A stretch of DNA of 64,000 bases from Flavobacteriaceae bacterium (GCA_022428005.1 JAKMDI010000006.1:1-64000); one strand, 5' to 3'; numbered from the stretch's first letter, positions 18,672 through 28,818 are shown. Notes: generated by a model not told the origin, from the letters alone. Translations and numbers: made by a program.

Positions 18672-20041
18672 CATTGATGAAGATTGTTTTTTTGGGCTTA
18701 ACAGCAGTATTTTGCCTGAATGCTAACCTTATTTTCGCACAAAAAAAACCCAATGTCATCGTCATATACACAGATGACCAGGCAACGTTGGATGTAAATA
18801 TTTTGGGCGCTAAAGACTTGGTGACTCCCCACATGGACAAACTCATGTTGAGTGGGACTACCTTTACCCAGTTTTATGCGTCTCCCGTTTGCTCTCCTTC
18901 CCGTGCCTCGTTGTTGACAGGCAAAACCCCTCAAAGGGCGGGAGTACCTGGAAATGCAGGGCAAGATTTGAGTAGAAAATCTGGACTTCCCCCATCCGAA
19001 TTCACCATGGCGGAAATGTTTAAGGAAAATGGTTATAATACTTATTTGATTGGCAAATGGCACCTGGGATATCAGCCAGAAACGCGTCCCAACCAACAAG
19101 GATTTGATTACAGTTTTGGCCACTTGGTGGGATGTATAGACAACTACTCTCATTTTTATTACTGGGGAGGCGACAACAATTACGTAGGTGGCCCCAATCG
19201 TCACGATTTATACAGAAACAATGAGGAAATCTTTTTAGATGGACAATATTTTCCTGATCTCATGGTGCAGGAGGCAAAACAGGTCATAGAAAACAAGTCA
19301 GAAGATCCCTTTTTTATTTTCTTCTCTATGAACACCCCACACTATCCCTACCAAGGCTATGCTAAGTGGATTAAATATTACAGAGAAAAGGGCGTTGTGC
19401 ACCCACGGGATCTTTACGCTGCTTTTCTGACTACACAAGATGAAAAAATTGGAGCGCTTATCGGACTTCTGGAGGCAAACAACCTCAGAGAGGATACCAT
19501 CATTATATTTCAATCGGACAACGGCCATTCTACAGAAACTCGCGCTTACCACGGAGGGGGATATACCGGTCCTTATCGCGGTGCAAAGCAATGTTTGTTT
19601 GAAGGGGGCATTCGGGTGCCAGCAGCCATATCTTGGCCAGGAAAAATCCCTTCCAATCAGTTTAGAGACCAAATGAGTGTAAACGTGGACTGGATGCCGA
19701 CACTGATCGATTTGTGTGGATTTGATACAGATACTTCTGATATGGACGGAAAATCCCTGATGCCCATAATTTTAAATGAAAATGCTCCTTCCAATCATAA
19801 GGCAGGTTATTGCTGGGAGTTTAAATGGCGAAATGGATTGACCTGGGTAGCCCGAAAAGGGAAATGGAAATTGTATTCAAATCCTTTTGATACCAGCAGG
19901 CGTGATTATACTTATTCAGAAGATTTTGTACTCTTTGATTTGGAAAGCGACCCTGGGGAATCCAACAATTTATACCATCGAGAGCCAGAGGTTGTCGCTG
20001 AACTCAAAAATTTATACAAAACATGGAAAAGTCAGCAGTAA
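18656..20041 (+). CDS. Sulfatase (family S1), canonical active site
   Basis: 461 residues as called from 18656; the Met at 18677 (MKIVFLG, giving a clean signal peptide ending IFAQ) is the more likely start. Active-site features are canonical: VIVIYTDDQ, formylglycine motif C79-S-P-S-R83 (C72 from the shorter start) then ASLLTGKTP, IGKWHLGY, FQSDNGHSTE and RGAKQCLFEGGIRVPA. This is therefore one of the two sulfatases here with an unmodified GKWHLG. The long start overlaps the previous gene by 16 bases; the short start would leave 5 bases between them. The lyase gene begins inside its last 19 bases. Sulfate position unknown. Confidence 0.9.
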   Translation: MEYKLTLMKIVFLGLTAVFCLNANLIFAQKKPNVIVIYTDDQATLDVNILGAKDLVTPHMDKLMLSGTTFTQFYASPVCSPSRASLLTGKTPQRAGVPGNAGQDLSRKSGLPPSEFTMAEMFKENGYNTYLIGKWHLGYQPETRPNQQGFDYSFGHLVGCIDNYSHFYYWGGDNNYVGGPNRHDLYRNNEEIFLDGQYFPDLMVQEAKQVIENKSEDPFFIFFSMNTPHYPYQGYAKWIKYYREKGVVHPRDLYAAFLTTQDEKIGALIGLLEANNLREDTIIIFQSDNGHSTETRAYHGGGYTGPYRGAKQCLFEGGIRVPAAISWPGKIPSNQFRDQMSVNVDWMPTLIDLCGFDTDTSDMDGKSLMPIILNENAPSNHKAGYCWEFKWRNGLTWVARKGKWKLYSNPFDTSRRDYTYSEDFVLFDLESDPGESNNLYHREPEVVAELKNLYKTWKSQQ

Positions 20042-22623
20042 AAAAGAATTTATTATCCGTAATCTTATTGATTCTATTTGTGCTACCAGGCAGTGTGCTG
20101 CGTTCCCAGCAAGCCCCAGCCGGAGAATCTGAACTTCCGCAAATGGTATACCCAAAGTACCGCAGGTGGATGTCACCCGACAAGGCTGAGGTGGTTAGAT
20201 TTACCAGCCCCAGCTTGCAGTGGCCTTCCAAAAAATTTCAAAAATTCGACGTCAGAGTTTCCCAGGACAGCCTTTTTAGAGCGTCATTGGTTCAGATAAA
20301 GGAGATTCCATTCTCCATGATCAATATACACCAAAGTCTTGCAGCGGGGGAGTGGTATTGGCAATACAGGATCTCGGGTAAGGAATGGAGCGATTTTGCA
20401 TCATTTACCGTCAATGATTCTTCTGTGGATTTTGCTCCAGTAGGTATTGAAACCCTCATTAAATCCATTCCCAAAACCCACCCCAGGGTGATGTTCGAAA
20501 AAGAAGATTGGTCGGCGTTACAGACAAAAACAAAATCCTATAAAGAGCGGTCCCATATTGTACAGCGGGCCAATAATATAATCGGTGAACGCATCCCGAG
20601 TGAAAGAGATGCGACAATACAATTTAAGGGTAGAGATGAAAACGAGACAGATAAAATCAAGAAGATATTCAGTAAAGAGGTGGGGTATGAATTTGGAAAA
20701 TCACTCCACACACTGACGCAGGCCTATGCATTGACAAAAGAGAAAAAATATTTTGATACTGCACTTTTGTGGATGCGCGAGGCCACCAGCTGGGATCCAG
20801 AGGGTCTAACACGCATTAATGACTTCGGAGACTCCTATATCATGGAATCTTTGGCACTGGCAGTAGATGTTTTTTGGGAGGAATTGGATCCCACAGACAG
20901 AAAAGCCATTCTTGAACAGGTGGCCGCACGTGCAAATGGTTTTTATGATAAATGGACCAATTACTTGGAAAATCGAAACTCATCCATGCATGTATGGCAA
21001 CACATACTTCATAGAATTTTCCTCACTTCCCTGGCCACAATAGACGAAATTCCCGAAGCGGAAAAGTGGTTGGCCTATAGCTACGAATTGTGGCTGGCGC
21101 AACACCCCAAAATGGCTGAAGAAGATGGGGCATGGTTTAACGGAACGGGTTATATGCGAATGAACGTGATGACCTTATTGGATATCCCTATGAAATTAGG
21201 AGCCTACACAGGACAAAACTTTTTTAAAGCCCCTTGGTATGGCAATTTTATGAAGTGGCTTTTTTATGCCTACCCCCCGGGGGCCACCAGCGATGGCTTT
21301 TGTAACGATGGGAAAAAGTGGCCCATGCCCAATTTGGAATACGGAGCTTTTGCAGATGCTTATGCAAGAATTACTGGCGATCCCATTGCCTTACAATACT
21401 CAAAGGCCGTTTTTTCGAAATTGGATGCCTTGGAGGCCCCGCTAATTGATTTAGATTACACAGGTGGGCCAATCGAAAAGGCAGTATTGTCCGATGATCA
21501 AGATTATGCATGGTTTAGGCTCAGTGAAGGATATGACCTACCGCCTCCCTCGGTTGATGAAAATGTAAATCTAAGTGAGGCTGCTTTTTTTCCTGATGTT
21601 GGCGTGGCTTATTTTAATTCCAATCGAAAGGATATCGAAAATAACCTCAGGGTTTCCATCAAGAGTTCGCCCATGGGACCTCTCGCCCATACCCATGCCG
21701 AACACAATACTTTCAATATTGCGTATAAAGGAAAGCGACTGTTTTACAATTCTGGATACCGCCCTTGGATGGGTGCTCCCCATACACAGGCTTGGTACAA
21801 ACACACCCAAGGGCACAACGGTATTTTGGTCGATCAACAAGGACAACCCTACGATTCAGGGGCCTATGGCTTCCTCCCCAGATTCATCGAGGGAAACCAG
21901 CTGATCTATGCCGTAGGGGATGCCTCTCATGCCTACCAAGCGCACGAACTATCACCTAAGGCCAGAAAAGACAATACTCCCAACGATATGGAGGTCAAGC
22001 ACTTTAGAAGACACTATCTGCTTTTGAAACCCAATATCGTTGTGGTCTATGATGAGATGGAGGCACACAAACCGGTTGACTGGAGTTGGTTGATTCACAA
22101 CTACCACGGCCTAAAAATAAACGATGTAGACCAGACTGTGGAAACTACCTATGAGGACCGTGGAGGTAAAGTCTCTCTTTATGGCTCCACTCCCTTGGAC
22201 AGAGAAGTTACCGATCAGTTTTCTGTTGCGCCCAAAAACTTCCTGAGGAAAAAAGACGCCTATGGCAACTTGCTTACCTATGACAATCATTGGCATTTCA
22301 AAGCAACGACACAAAAAAAACAAGAAAAAATGCGTTTTTTAGCCATTATACAAGTCAGTGATGATTTAAAGTATAAAGAAATATCGCGGATGGGGGCTGG
22401 TGATGTATTTGAAATAGAGGGTTGGAAAATTAATGCTCAAATGGATACGAATAAATCCGCTAAAATATCGATTGAACGTAAGGATGGACAGCTTAAATTT
22501 TCATCTCATACTGAGCCACTAAACCAATTGTCTAAGCTCATTGAAAATGTCAATGGAAAAACAGTTGTAAAAACAGCAAAAGATCAATATCCAAAAAGCA
22601 TAATAAACGCAGCAAAAAGATGA
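20023..22623 (+). CDS. Heparinase II/III-fold polysaccharide lyase with N-terminal DUF4962-like domain
   Basis: 866 residues, exported (signal to about 29). Residues about 45-145 form a fibronectin-like domain typical of DUF4962 (PSLQWPS, AAGEWYWQYRISG). Then an alpha/alpha toroid and a C-terminal beta-sandwich follow. Candidate catalytic residues, in the order and spacing seen in heparinase II, are H323 (NSSMHVWQH), Y377 (GTGYMRMN) and H556/H558 (AHTHAEHNTF). Such lyases break the glycosidic bond 4 to a uronate by beta-elimination, leaving an unsaturated end for GH105. The CAZy PL family is not assigned here; the DUF4962 arrangement occurs in several. The name heparinase refers only to fold, not to a heparin substrate. 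It overlaps both neighbouring genes by a few bases. Confidence 0.82.
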   Translation: MEKSAVKKNLLSVILLILFVLPGSVLRSQQAPAGESELPQMVYPKYRRWMSPDKAEVVRFTSPSLQWPSKKFQKFDVRVSQDSLFRASLVQIKEIPFSMINIHQSLAAGEWYWQYRISGKEWSDFASFTVNDSSVDFAPVGIETLIKSIPKTHPRVMFEKEDWSALQTKTKSYKERSHIVQRANNIIGERIPSERDATIQFKGRDENETDKIKKIFSKEVGYEFGKSLHTLTQAYALTKEKKYFDTALLWMREATSWDPEGLTRINDFGDSYIMESLALAVDVFWEELDPTDRKAILEQVAARANGFYDKWTNYLENRNSSMHVWQHILHRIFLTSLATIDEIPEAEKWLAYSYELWLAQHPKMAEEDGAWFNGTGYMRMNVMTLLDIPMKLGAYTGQNFFKAPWYGNFMKWLFYAYPPGATSDGFCNDGKKWPMPNLEYGAFADAYARITGDPIALQYSKAVFSKLDALEAPLIDLDYTGGPIEKAVLSDDQDYAWFRLSEGYDLPPPSVDENVNLSEAAFFPDVGVAYFNSNRKDIENNLRVSIKSSPMGPLAHTHAEHNTFNIAYKGKRLFYNSGYRPWMGAPHTQAWYKHTQGHNGILVDQQGQPYDSGAYGFLPRFIEGNQLIYAVGDASHAYQAHELSPKARKDNTPNDMEVKHFRRHYLLLKPNIVVVYDEMEAHKPVDWSWLIHNYHGLKINDVDQTVETTYEDRGGKVSLYGSTPLDREVTDQFSVAPKNFLRKKDAYGNLLTYDNHWHFKATTQKKQEKMRFLAIIQVSDDLKYKEISRMGAGDVFEIEGWKINAQMDTNKSAKISIERKDGQLKFSSHTEPLNQLSKLIENVNGKTVVKTAKDQYPKSIINAAKR

Positions 22624-24077
22624 AAGTATTCATAAGCTTGAGCATCGCACTTTTGGCACCGTTGTTTTTTTCAATCATGGGTTGTGCTTCAACGCCAGAG
22701 AAAGATCCCCCCCTGAATGTATTGATGATCAGTGTAGATGATCTCAATGACTGGGTTGGAGTTTTAAAAGCCAATCCCGATGTAAAAACACCAAATATTG
22801 ATCGCCTGGCCCAAGAAGGTATTTTGTTTACAAACGCCCATTGTCAAGCTCCCATATGTGGGCCCTCGCGTGCCTCACTGCTTTCAGGACTGAGGCCTTC
22901 TACTACTGGGATTTATGGTCAGATCAAGGACCAGAATCTCAGAAAAGGCAACGCTGCCATGAAAACGGTTCGATTTTTACCCCAATACTTTAAAGATCAC
23001 GGTTATAAAACCCTCGGTGTTGGGAAAATTTTTCACAATCATGCTCCGAAGGAAGTTTTTGACGTCTCAGGGGGGAGGATACAAGGTTTTGGACCCCTTC
23101 CCGAAAAAAGGATAAAGTGGGACAAGAAAGGCACTTCTACCGACTGGGGTGCGTATCCGAGTCAAGACAGCTTGATGTATGATTACGGCTATGCGCAATG
23201 GGCGACTAAACAATTGAAAAAAAGTCACGTTCAACCGTTTTTTATGGCCGTTGGATTCATTCGCCCGCATGTTCCTTGGTATGCCCCAAAACAATGGTTT
23301 GATCTTTATCCTTCAGACGAATTGACATTGCCATCCTACCTGCCCAACGATTGGGATGACCTTCCCGAAATCGCGAAACAAATTGCCTTTAAAGGGATGA
23401 TGCCCACCACAGACTGGGCCATTGAAAGCGGGGAGTGGAGCAAAATCGTTCAAGCTTATTTGGCTTGTGTTTCTTTTGTAGACCATCAAGTGGGTGTTGT
23501 ACTCGACGCACTAGAAAACAGTGCCTACAAGGACAACACCATTGTTGTGCTTTGGTCCGATCACGGCTATGAACTTGGTGAAAAAGGATCTTTTGGCAAA
23601 CAGACCCTATGGAGTGAATCCACCCGTGTTCCGCTGATTTTTAAGTCCCCAAAAATAGATGTACAGCAGTCGATTCCACAGGCCGTAGAACTTCTGGATG
23701 TGTACCCTACACTTTTAGATCTGGCAGCGTTGCCGCCAAATCCAACCAATGAAGGGAAAAGTTTGCTGCCTCTTATCAATCAACAAATAGATTCTACTGC
23801 CGTGGCGATTACAACCTATGGGCAAAACAATCACAGCATGATCAATATGCGCTACCGCTATATCCTTTATGAGAACGGTGCCGAGGAGTTATACGATTTA
23901 CAAAAAGACCCAGAGGAGCGCAACAATATTGCAAATCAAGAAGCATTTGATGCCTTGAAAACGTCCATGCGAAAAAACGTGCCTAAGACAAATGTGGACT
24001 GGAAAGTAGGGAGTAACTATTCCATCAACGATTATTTTATAAGAACATCAAAGCAAAGTAAAAATCAAAAGAAATGA
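22620..24077 (+). CDS. Iduronate-2-sulfatase-like sulfatase lipoprotein (family S1)
   Basis: 485 residues, lipobox IMGC. It has MISVDDLNDWVG, formylglycine motif C80-G-P-S-R84 (ASLLSGLRPST), VGKIFHNH and LWSDHGYELGEKGSFGKQ, all of the iduronate-2-sulfatase-like group. It is a paralogue of the 13748 enzyme, sharing the same landmark order but about 70 residues shorter at the C-terminus. Two such enzymes in one operon suggest two distinct sulfated uronate contexts. It overlaps the preceding lyase and the following PhoD gene by 4 bases on each side, consistent with strict translational coupling. A glucuronate 2- or 3-sulfatase is as plausible as an iduronate enzyme. Confidence 0.9.
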   Translation: MKVFISLSIALLAPLFFSIMGCASTPEKDPPLNVLMISVDDLNDWVGVLKANPDVKTPNIDRLAQEGILFTNAHCQAPICGPSRASLLSGLRPSTTGIYGQIKDQNLRKGNAAMKTVRFLPQYFKDHGYKTLGVGKIFHNHAPKEVFDVSGGRIQGFGPLPEKRIKWDKKGTSTDWGAYPSQDSLMYDYGYAQWATKQLKKSHVQPFFMAVGFIRPHVPWYAPKQWFDLYPSDELTLPSYLPNDWDDLPEIAKQIAFKGMMPTTDWAIESGEWSKIVQAYLACVSFVDHQVGVVLDALENSAYKDNTIVVLWSDHGYELGEKGSFGKQTLWSESTRVPLIFKSPKIDVQQSIPQAVELLDVYPTLLDLAALPPNPTNEGKSLLPLINQQIDSTAVAITTYGQNNHSMINMRYRYILYENGAEELYDLQKDPEERNNIANQEAFDALKTSMRKNVPKTNVDWKVGSNYSINDYFIRTSKQSKNQKK

Positions 24078-25555
24078 GCATTAAAACCTTTTATATACCG
24101 AGCGCAATTTTTTTATTAATACTTATCATGACCCCTTTGGCGTTGATGTCTCAGTCAGAAAGTGACCAAGGTCCATACCTCGCCACTGGGATTAGGATAG
24201 GCGATGTATCACAAACTGAAGCTGTTATTTGGGCGCGATTAACTAAAAATAAAAATCGTGTAAATGATGCGCCTTTGCCTATCTCGTTGTACACCGACCC
24301 TACGACTAACAAAAGACATTTAAGAAAAACAAGGAGGGATAAAGATGGCACGGTATATTTTCCACAAGGCTATGATATCAATACAGTAGAAGGTGCCGTT
24401 CCCGGGATCAAGGGAGAGCTCAGGGTTCATTACAAGCCCAATGATGTGTCTTCATGGAAGTACACCGATTGGGAAGCAGTGGACCCTGAAGCCAACTACA
24501 GCAAAAAATTCATTCTGGATAAATTACATCCTGGTAAAACATATGAACTGTTGGTAGAGGCCCGTCCTAAAAATGGAAAAACTTCCGCCCAAATGAAAGG
24601 AAAATTCAAAACTCCCCCAGATATCAATTCTTCTCGAAAGATTGTTTTCGGGGCGAGTACTTGTCAGGGTTACCCCGATCAAGACCATCCCGATGGTTAT
24701 AAAATCTATCAATTTCTGGAAAGTCTTGATCTCGATTTTTTTGTTCATGCAGGGGACATCCTTTACTATGATAATTTGGCGAAAAACAAAAGTATGGCCC
24801 ACTACCATTGGGACAGAATGTTCAGTTTGCCGACCAATAAATCTTTCCATGCACAAGTGACCAGTTATTTTGAAAAAGACGATCACGATGCATGGTTTAA
24901 CGACAGTTACCGTGGAATTAAATCCTCTTTTATGGGAGATTTCACCTTTGAACAAGGCCTGGCTGTTTTTCGTCAGGAGATGCCGATCAAAGACAAAACA
25001 TACAGGACTTTCCGTTGGGGAAAAGATTTACAGATATGGTTGGTTGAGGGGCGAGATTACAGAAGTCCCAATACCCAAGCCGATGGCCCAGACAAAACCA
25101 TTTGGGGTAAAGAACAAATGGAGTGGTTTAAGCAAACAGTAGAAGCCTCAGACGCTACGTTCAAGATATTGATCAGCCCAACTCCTGTGATTGGCCCCGA
25201 TCGCAGCCAGAAAAAAGACAATCATTCCAATAAAGGGTTCTATCACGAGGGTGAAATCATTCGAAAATTTATTGCATCTCAGCCCAATATGTATGTAATT
25301 TGTGGAGACCGTCATTGGCAGTATGTCTCTGAGCACCAAGATTACGGTATCGTCGAGTTTTCAATAGGGGCCAACAGTGATGATCACGCTGGAGGTTGGA
25401 AGCAAGAGGACGTCAGGCCCGAACATCTGTATTTAAATGTGGTGGGAGGAACCATGACAGTAACCATAGACCCCAAAGGAAAAGGAAGCATCTCAGTGGT
25501 TCACTACGATGTGAATGGAAATCCACTCAATGAATTTTTGGCAGATGCTAAGTAG
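24074..25555 (+). CDS. PhoD-like metallophosphoesterase (paralogue 1)
   Basis: 493 residues with a signal peptide ending LMSQ, so periplasmic. An N-terminal Ig-like domain (DQGPYLATG, VIWARL) precedes a calcineurin-like metallophosphatase domain of the PhoD family (PF09423). Metal-binding motifs are HAGD228ILYYD, KDD270HD272AWFNDSY and GDRHWQYVS. PhoD enzymes are iron/calcium phosphodiesterases or phosphatases. A phosphate-releasing role is not obvious in a sulfate-rich locus, so a glycan phosphoester or even sulfoester substrate is possible but unproven. A paralogue at 45830 shares IWGKEQ, RHWQYV and HAGGWKQED-RPEH. It overlaps the previous sulfatase by 4 bases. Confidence 0.88.
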   Translation: MSIKTFYIPSAIFLLILIMTPLALMSQSESDQGPYLATGIRIGDVSQTEAVIWARLTKNKNRVNDAPLPISLYTDPTTNKRHLRKTRRDKDGTVYFPQGYDINTVEGAVPGIKGELRVHYKPNDVSSWKYTDWEAVDPEANYSKKFILDKLHPGKTYELLVEARPKNGKTSAQMKGKFKTPPDINSSRKIVFGASTCQGYPDQDHPDGYKIYQFLESLDLDFFVHAGDILYYDNLAKNKSMAHYHWDRMFSLPTNKSFHAQVTSYFEKDDHDAWFNDSYRGIKSSFMGDFTFEQGLAVFRQEMPIKDKTYRTFRWGKDLQIWLVEGRDYRSPNTQADGPDKTIWGKEQMEWFKQTVEASDATFKILISPTPVIGPDRSQKKDNHSNKGFYHEGEIIRKFIASQPNMYVICGDRHWQYVSEHQDYGIVEFSIGANSDDHAGGWKQEDVRPEHLYLNVVGGTMTVTIDPKGKGSISVVHYDVNGNPLNEFLADAK

Positions 25556-25572
25556 TTTTATAGAAATATAGC

Positions 25573-27090
25573 ATGATAAAAATGACGTTAAAAAAAGTAT
25601 CCTTAGTTTATTATTTTTTAGTCTTCTTTATGGTTTTGGGTTGTGCTACCGAGCAGCAACAAAAACCGAATCGTCCCAATATCATTTATATTTTGGCCGA
25701 CGATTTGGGTTATGGTGATTTAAAACATTACAACAACAACAGTAAAATTAAAACACCCCATTTAGATCGGCTGGCGCGCCAAGGAATGTCTTTTATGGAC
25801 ATGCATTCTACTTCCTCTGTTTGTACCCCCACGCGATACAGTATATTGACAGGAGAATATGCATGGCGTACCCAACTTAAAAAGGGAGTGCTGTGGAGTT
25901 ATGGACCGTTGATGATTCCCTACCAAAAAGAAACAGTGGCCAAGCTCTTACAACGCAACGACTATCAAACGGCTGTGGTGGGCAAATGGCATTTGGGGTT
26001 GGATTGGCAACTCAAACCCAATTACCGAGAAGACCAAGTCATCAGAAGGGCCCCTGGAATGGTCACTGACCACAGTGAGGAGATCATTGATTTTTCAAAA
26101 AATCCAACCAAAGGCCCCCGCGATGTTGGTTTTGATTACAGTTATATCCTGCCTGCTTCACTCGATATCCCGCCTTATGTCTACTTGGAAAACGAAAAGT
26201 TTACACAACCTGTAAACGACTATAGCGATGGGAGTAATTTAGATGGGGATAAAGACTATGATTTTTGGCGTCCTGGACCTATGGCAGAGGGCTTTGATTT
26301 CTATGAGGTACTTCCGACTTTTATTCAAAAAGCCAAAGCCTACATCAATCAGGCTACCCAAAAAGAAGCGCCTTTTTTTCTGTACTTACCCTTGGCAGCA
26401 CCCCATACCCCCTGGGTCCCCAAAGAAAAACACCGGAGTAAGTCAGCAGCAGGTATGTATGGTGAATTTGTACAAATGGTGGACGAGCAGGTGGGTCAAC
26501 TTCTCGAGCACCTGGATGCCAAAGGAATAACGGACCAGACCTTAGTGGTTTTTACCAGTGACAATGGTCCCTACTGGAAGCCGCACCATATTGATGAATT
26601 TGGTCATCGGGCAGCGGCCAATTTACGCGGTATGAAAGGCGATATTTACGAGGCGGGTCACCGCGTACCATTTATTGTAAAATGGCCCGGAAAAGTAGCG
26701 TCCAACAGTAAAAGTAATCAGATCAATTCCTTGGCCAATTTTTATGCCACTGTGTCCGACCTTTTGGGCGTCCCCTCCAATGCTCGAGACAGCTTTAGTC
26801 TCTTCGATGAGCTTACAGGCGCAACGGTGGATGCCGTCAGGCAACCGATCGTTCACCACAGTTCACAAGGACATTTTGCCTTGCGTTATGGAGATTGGAA
26901 GCTTATAGAAAAAAGAGGCTCTGGAGGATTCACCCCACCTGCTTTTATGGCTGTACCTCCTGGCGCATCCGAAGCGCGTATATTCAATCTAAAAAATGAC
27001 CCCAGTGAAAAAAATGACCTCGCAAAAGAATACCCAAATCAATTGGAAATAATGAAACTAAAGCTTGATTCTATCAGGCGACCCAACTAA
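25573..27090 (+). CDS. Arylsulfatase lipoprotein (family S1), canonical active site
   Basis: 505 residues, lipobox MVLGC. It shows IIYILADDLGYGD, formylglycine motif C84-T-P-T-R88 then YSILTGEY, VGKWHLGLDW, FTSDNGPYWKP and RGMKGDIYEAGHRVPF. The pattern and the insertion between GKWHLG and GFDYSY resemble the N-acetylgalactosamine-6-sulfatase/arylsulfatase A group. The substrate cannot be deduced to that level, since no hexosamine genes are seen nearby. Starts at 25573 or at the Met three codons on (25582) are both acceptable. It lies 17 bases after the PhoD gene and 11 before the last sulfatase. Confidence 0.9.
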   Translation: MIKMTLKKVSLVYYFLVFFMVLGCATEQQQKPNRPNIIYILADDLGYGDLKHYNNNSKIKTPHLDRLARQGMSFMDMHSTSSVCTPTRYSILTGEYAWRTQLKKGVLWSYGPLMIPYQKETVAKLLQRNDYQTAVVGKWHLGLDWQLKPNYREDQVIRRAPGMVTDHSEEIIDFSKNPTKGPRDVGFDYSYILPASLDIPPYVYLENEKFTQPVNDYSDGSNLDGDKDYDFWRPGPMAEGFDFYEVLPTFIQKAKAYINQATQKEAPFFLYLPLAAPHTPWVPKEKHRSKSAAGMYGEFVQMVDEQVGQLLEHLDAKGITDQTLVVFTSDNGPYWKPHHIDEFGHRAAANLRGMKGDIYEAGHRVPFIVKWPGKVASNSKSNQINSLANFYATVSDLLGVPSNARDSFSLFDELTGATVDAVRQPIVHHSSQGHFALRYGDWKLIEKRGSGGFTPPAFMAVPPGASEARIFNLKNDPSEKNDLAKEYPNQLEIMKLKLDSIRRPN

Positions 27091-27101
27091 AAATTACAGA
27101 T

Positions 27102-28664
27102 ATGAAATTACCCATCATCAGACAGGGCTTATTGGTCTTTATTTTATTACCCCTATTGGCTTGTTCTCCCCCGACCAAAAGCAAGAAAAAAACCCCTAAT
27201 ATTCTGATTGCCATAGCAGACGATCAGTCCTATCCCCACACGGGCATCTACGGTTTTGCAGAAACCCAAACACCTGGTTTTGACTACGTGGCCAAAAATG
27301 GAGTATTATTTCACAATGCGTTTGTCGCAGCTCCACAGTGCAGTCCCTCTCGTGCGGCTATTTTGACTGGAAAAAATATTTGGGAATTGGAAGAGGCAGG
27401 AACCCACGCCAGTAATTTCCCTAAAAAATTTAAGGTTTTTACTGAGGTATTGGCCGACCAAGGATATGTTGTTGGTTACACCGGAAAGCCTTGGGGGCCG
27501 GGGAATTGGCAAATTTCTGGAAGAAAGCAAAATCCAGCAGGGAAGGGGTACAACCAACATTTGCTGGAAACGCCACCCACCACGGGGATCCGATTGAACG
27601 ATTATTTTAAAAACTTTCAGGAATTTTACAGTCAAAAAACAGCGGATAACCCTTTTGTTTTTTGGTTTGGCTCCTATGAGCCCCATCGTGTTTATGAGTA
27701 TCAAACAGGGGTGAAAGCAGGAAAAAGCTTAGATAAAGTGTCGGTTCCAAAGTTCCTTCCTGACAACGAGGTAGTTAGAAACGACGTACTAGACTATATT
27801 TTGGAGATAGAGCATTTTGACAACCACTTGCTTCAAATGATTCAGTTTTTAGAGAAAAAAGGGGAATTAGAGAACACCTTTATTATTGTTACCGCAGACA
27901 ACGGAATGCCCTTCCCCTATGCCAAAGCCAATGTCCAGGAGTTTGGAACACACGTTCCTTTGGCGATCTCAATGCCGCAGGGCATCAAGGGAAAAGAAGT
28001 CCATGAACCTGTGGGTACCATCGACATAGCACCCACGCTGATGGAGTTGGTTGGCATTACAGACAAAATGGACACCACGGGTAAGAGTTTGATGCCGGTA
28101 CTTACCGAAATGGAGCATCCGCAACATCGGGAGTATGTCCTTACTGGCCGGGAGCGCCATACTCACGCCCGGCCTGACAATCTGGGGTATCCCGCCAGGG
28201 CCATCAGAACCAGTAAGTATTTATATGTACACCATTTTATGCCAGACCGCTGGCCACAGGGAGATCCAGTGCCAAAAAATCCAGAGAATGACCGCAGGAG
28301 TGAGGTGACTGGTTTTAAAGGGCTTTATCCCGGCTATCACGATGTGGACGCTTCTCCTTCTAAAGATGAAGTCATGGCGCAAGCTGAAGGAATTTATTTT
28401 GAGTTGGCTTTCTCCAAAAGACCGCAGTATCAATTATACGACATAGCGGAAGACCCATATTGTATAGACAACATCGCCGACCGAAAAGAGTACGCCGAAA
28501 TAGTATCGGAACTTCAAGAGACGCTTATGACAGACCTTAAAGCTCAGGGAGATCCCCGTGCTTTTGGAAATCCAATTTTTGACAGCTATCCCCGATACTC
28601 TTCTATGCGTAACTTTAAAGGATTTAATGAAAGGGGAGCGTATAACCCAGCTTTTAAGCCCTGA
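27102..28664 (+). CDS. Sulfatase lipoprotein resembling N-sulfoglucosamine sulfohydrolase (family S1)
   Basis: 520 residues, lipobox LLAC. ILIAIADDQSYPHTGIYG, formylglycine motif C80-S-P-S-R84 (AAILTGKN), TGKPWGPG, VTADNGMPFPYAKAN and EFGTHVPLAI follow the sulfamidase-like (SGSH) branch, which lacks the usual GKWHLG and EGGxRVP blocks. Members of this branch include heparan N-sulfatases but also plain O-sulfatases of marine bacteria, so the N-sulfate activity must not be assumed. It is the last gene of the operon; a strong terminator follows 30 bases later. Confidence 0.9.
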   Translation: MKLPIIRQGLLVFILLPLLACSPPTKSKKKTPNILIAIADDQSYPHTGIYGFAETQTPGFDYVAKNGVLFHNAFVAAPQCSPSRAAILTGKNIWELEEAGTHASNFPKKFKVFTEVLADQGYVVGYTGKPWGPGNWQISGRKQNPAGKGYNQHLLETPPTTGIRLNDYFKNFQEFYSQKTADNPFVFWFGSYEPHRVYEYQTGVKAGKSLDKVSVPKFLPDNEVVRNDVLDYILEIEHFDNHLLQMIQFLEKKGELENTFIIVTADNGMPFPYAKANVQEFGTHVPLAISMPQGIKGKEVHEPVGTIDIAPTLMELVGITDKMDTTGKSLMPVLTEMEHPQHREYVLTGRERHTHARPDNLGYPARAIRTSKYLYVHHFMPDRWPQGDPVPKNPENDRRSEVTGFKGLYPGYHDVDASPSKDEVMAQAEGIYFELAFSKRPQYQLYDIAEDPYCIDNIADRKEYAEIVSELQETLMTDLKAQGDPRAFGNPIFDSYPRYSSMRNFKGFNERGAYNPAFKP

Positions 28665-28694
28665 TTATTTCGTAATACAGTAAGATCTATTTAT

Positions 28695-28722
28695 AAAAAA
28701 ACCGCCTTCGGGCGGTTTTTTT
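28695..28722 (+). terminator. Rho-independent terminator closing the sulfatase operon
   Basis: Stem ACCGCC (28701-28706), UUCG tetraloop, GGCGGT (28711-28716), flanked by A and T tracts. The 16-nt hairpin ACCGCCTTCGGGCGGT is identical to the one at 33670-33685 after SusD 2. Confidence 0.95.
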
Positions 28723-28818
28723 AATTACATATCTAAATATGCTCAAATCAAATCAGCACCAATTTTATTTACTCAATAAATAATATGTTAAAATTTTAGA
28801 TTTCTTTAACATTTTAAA

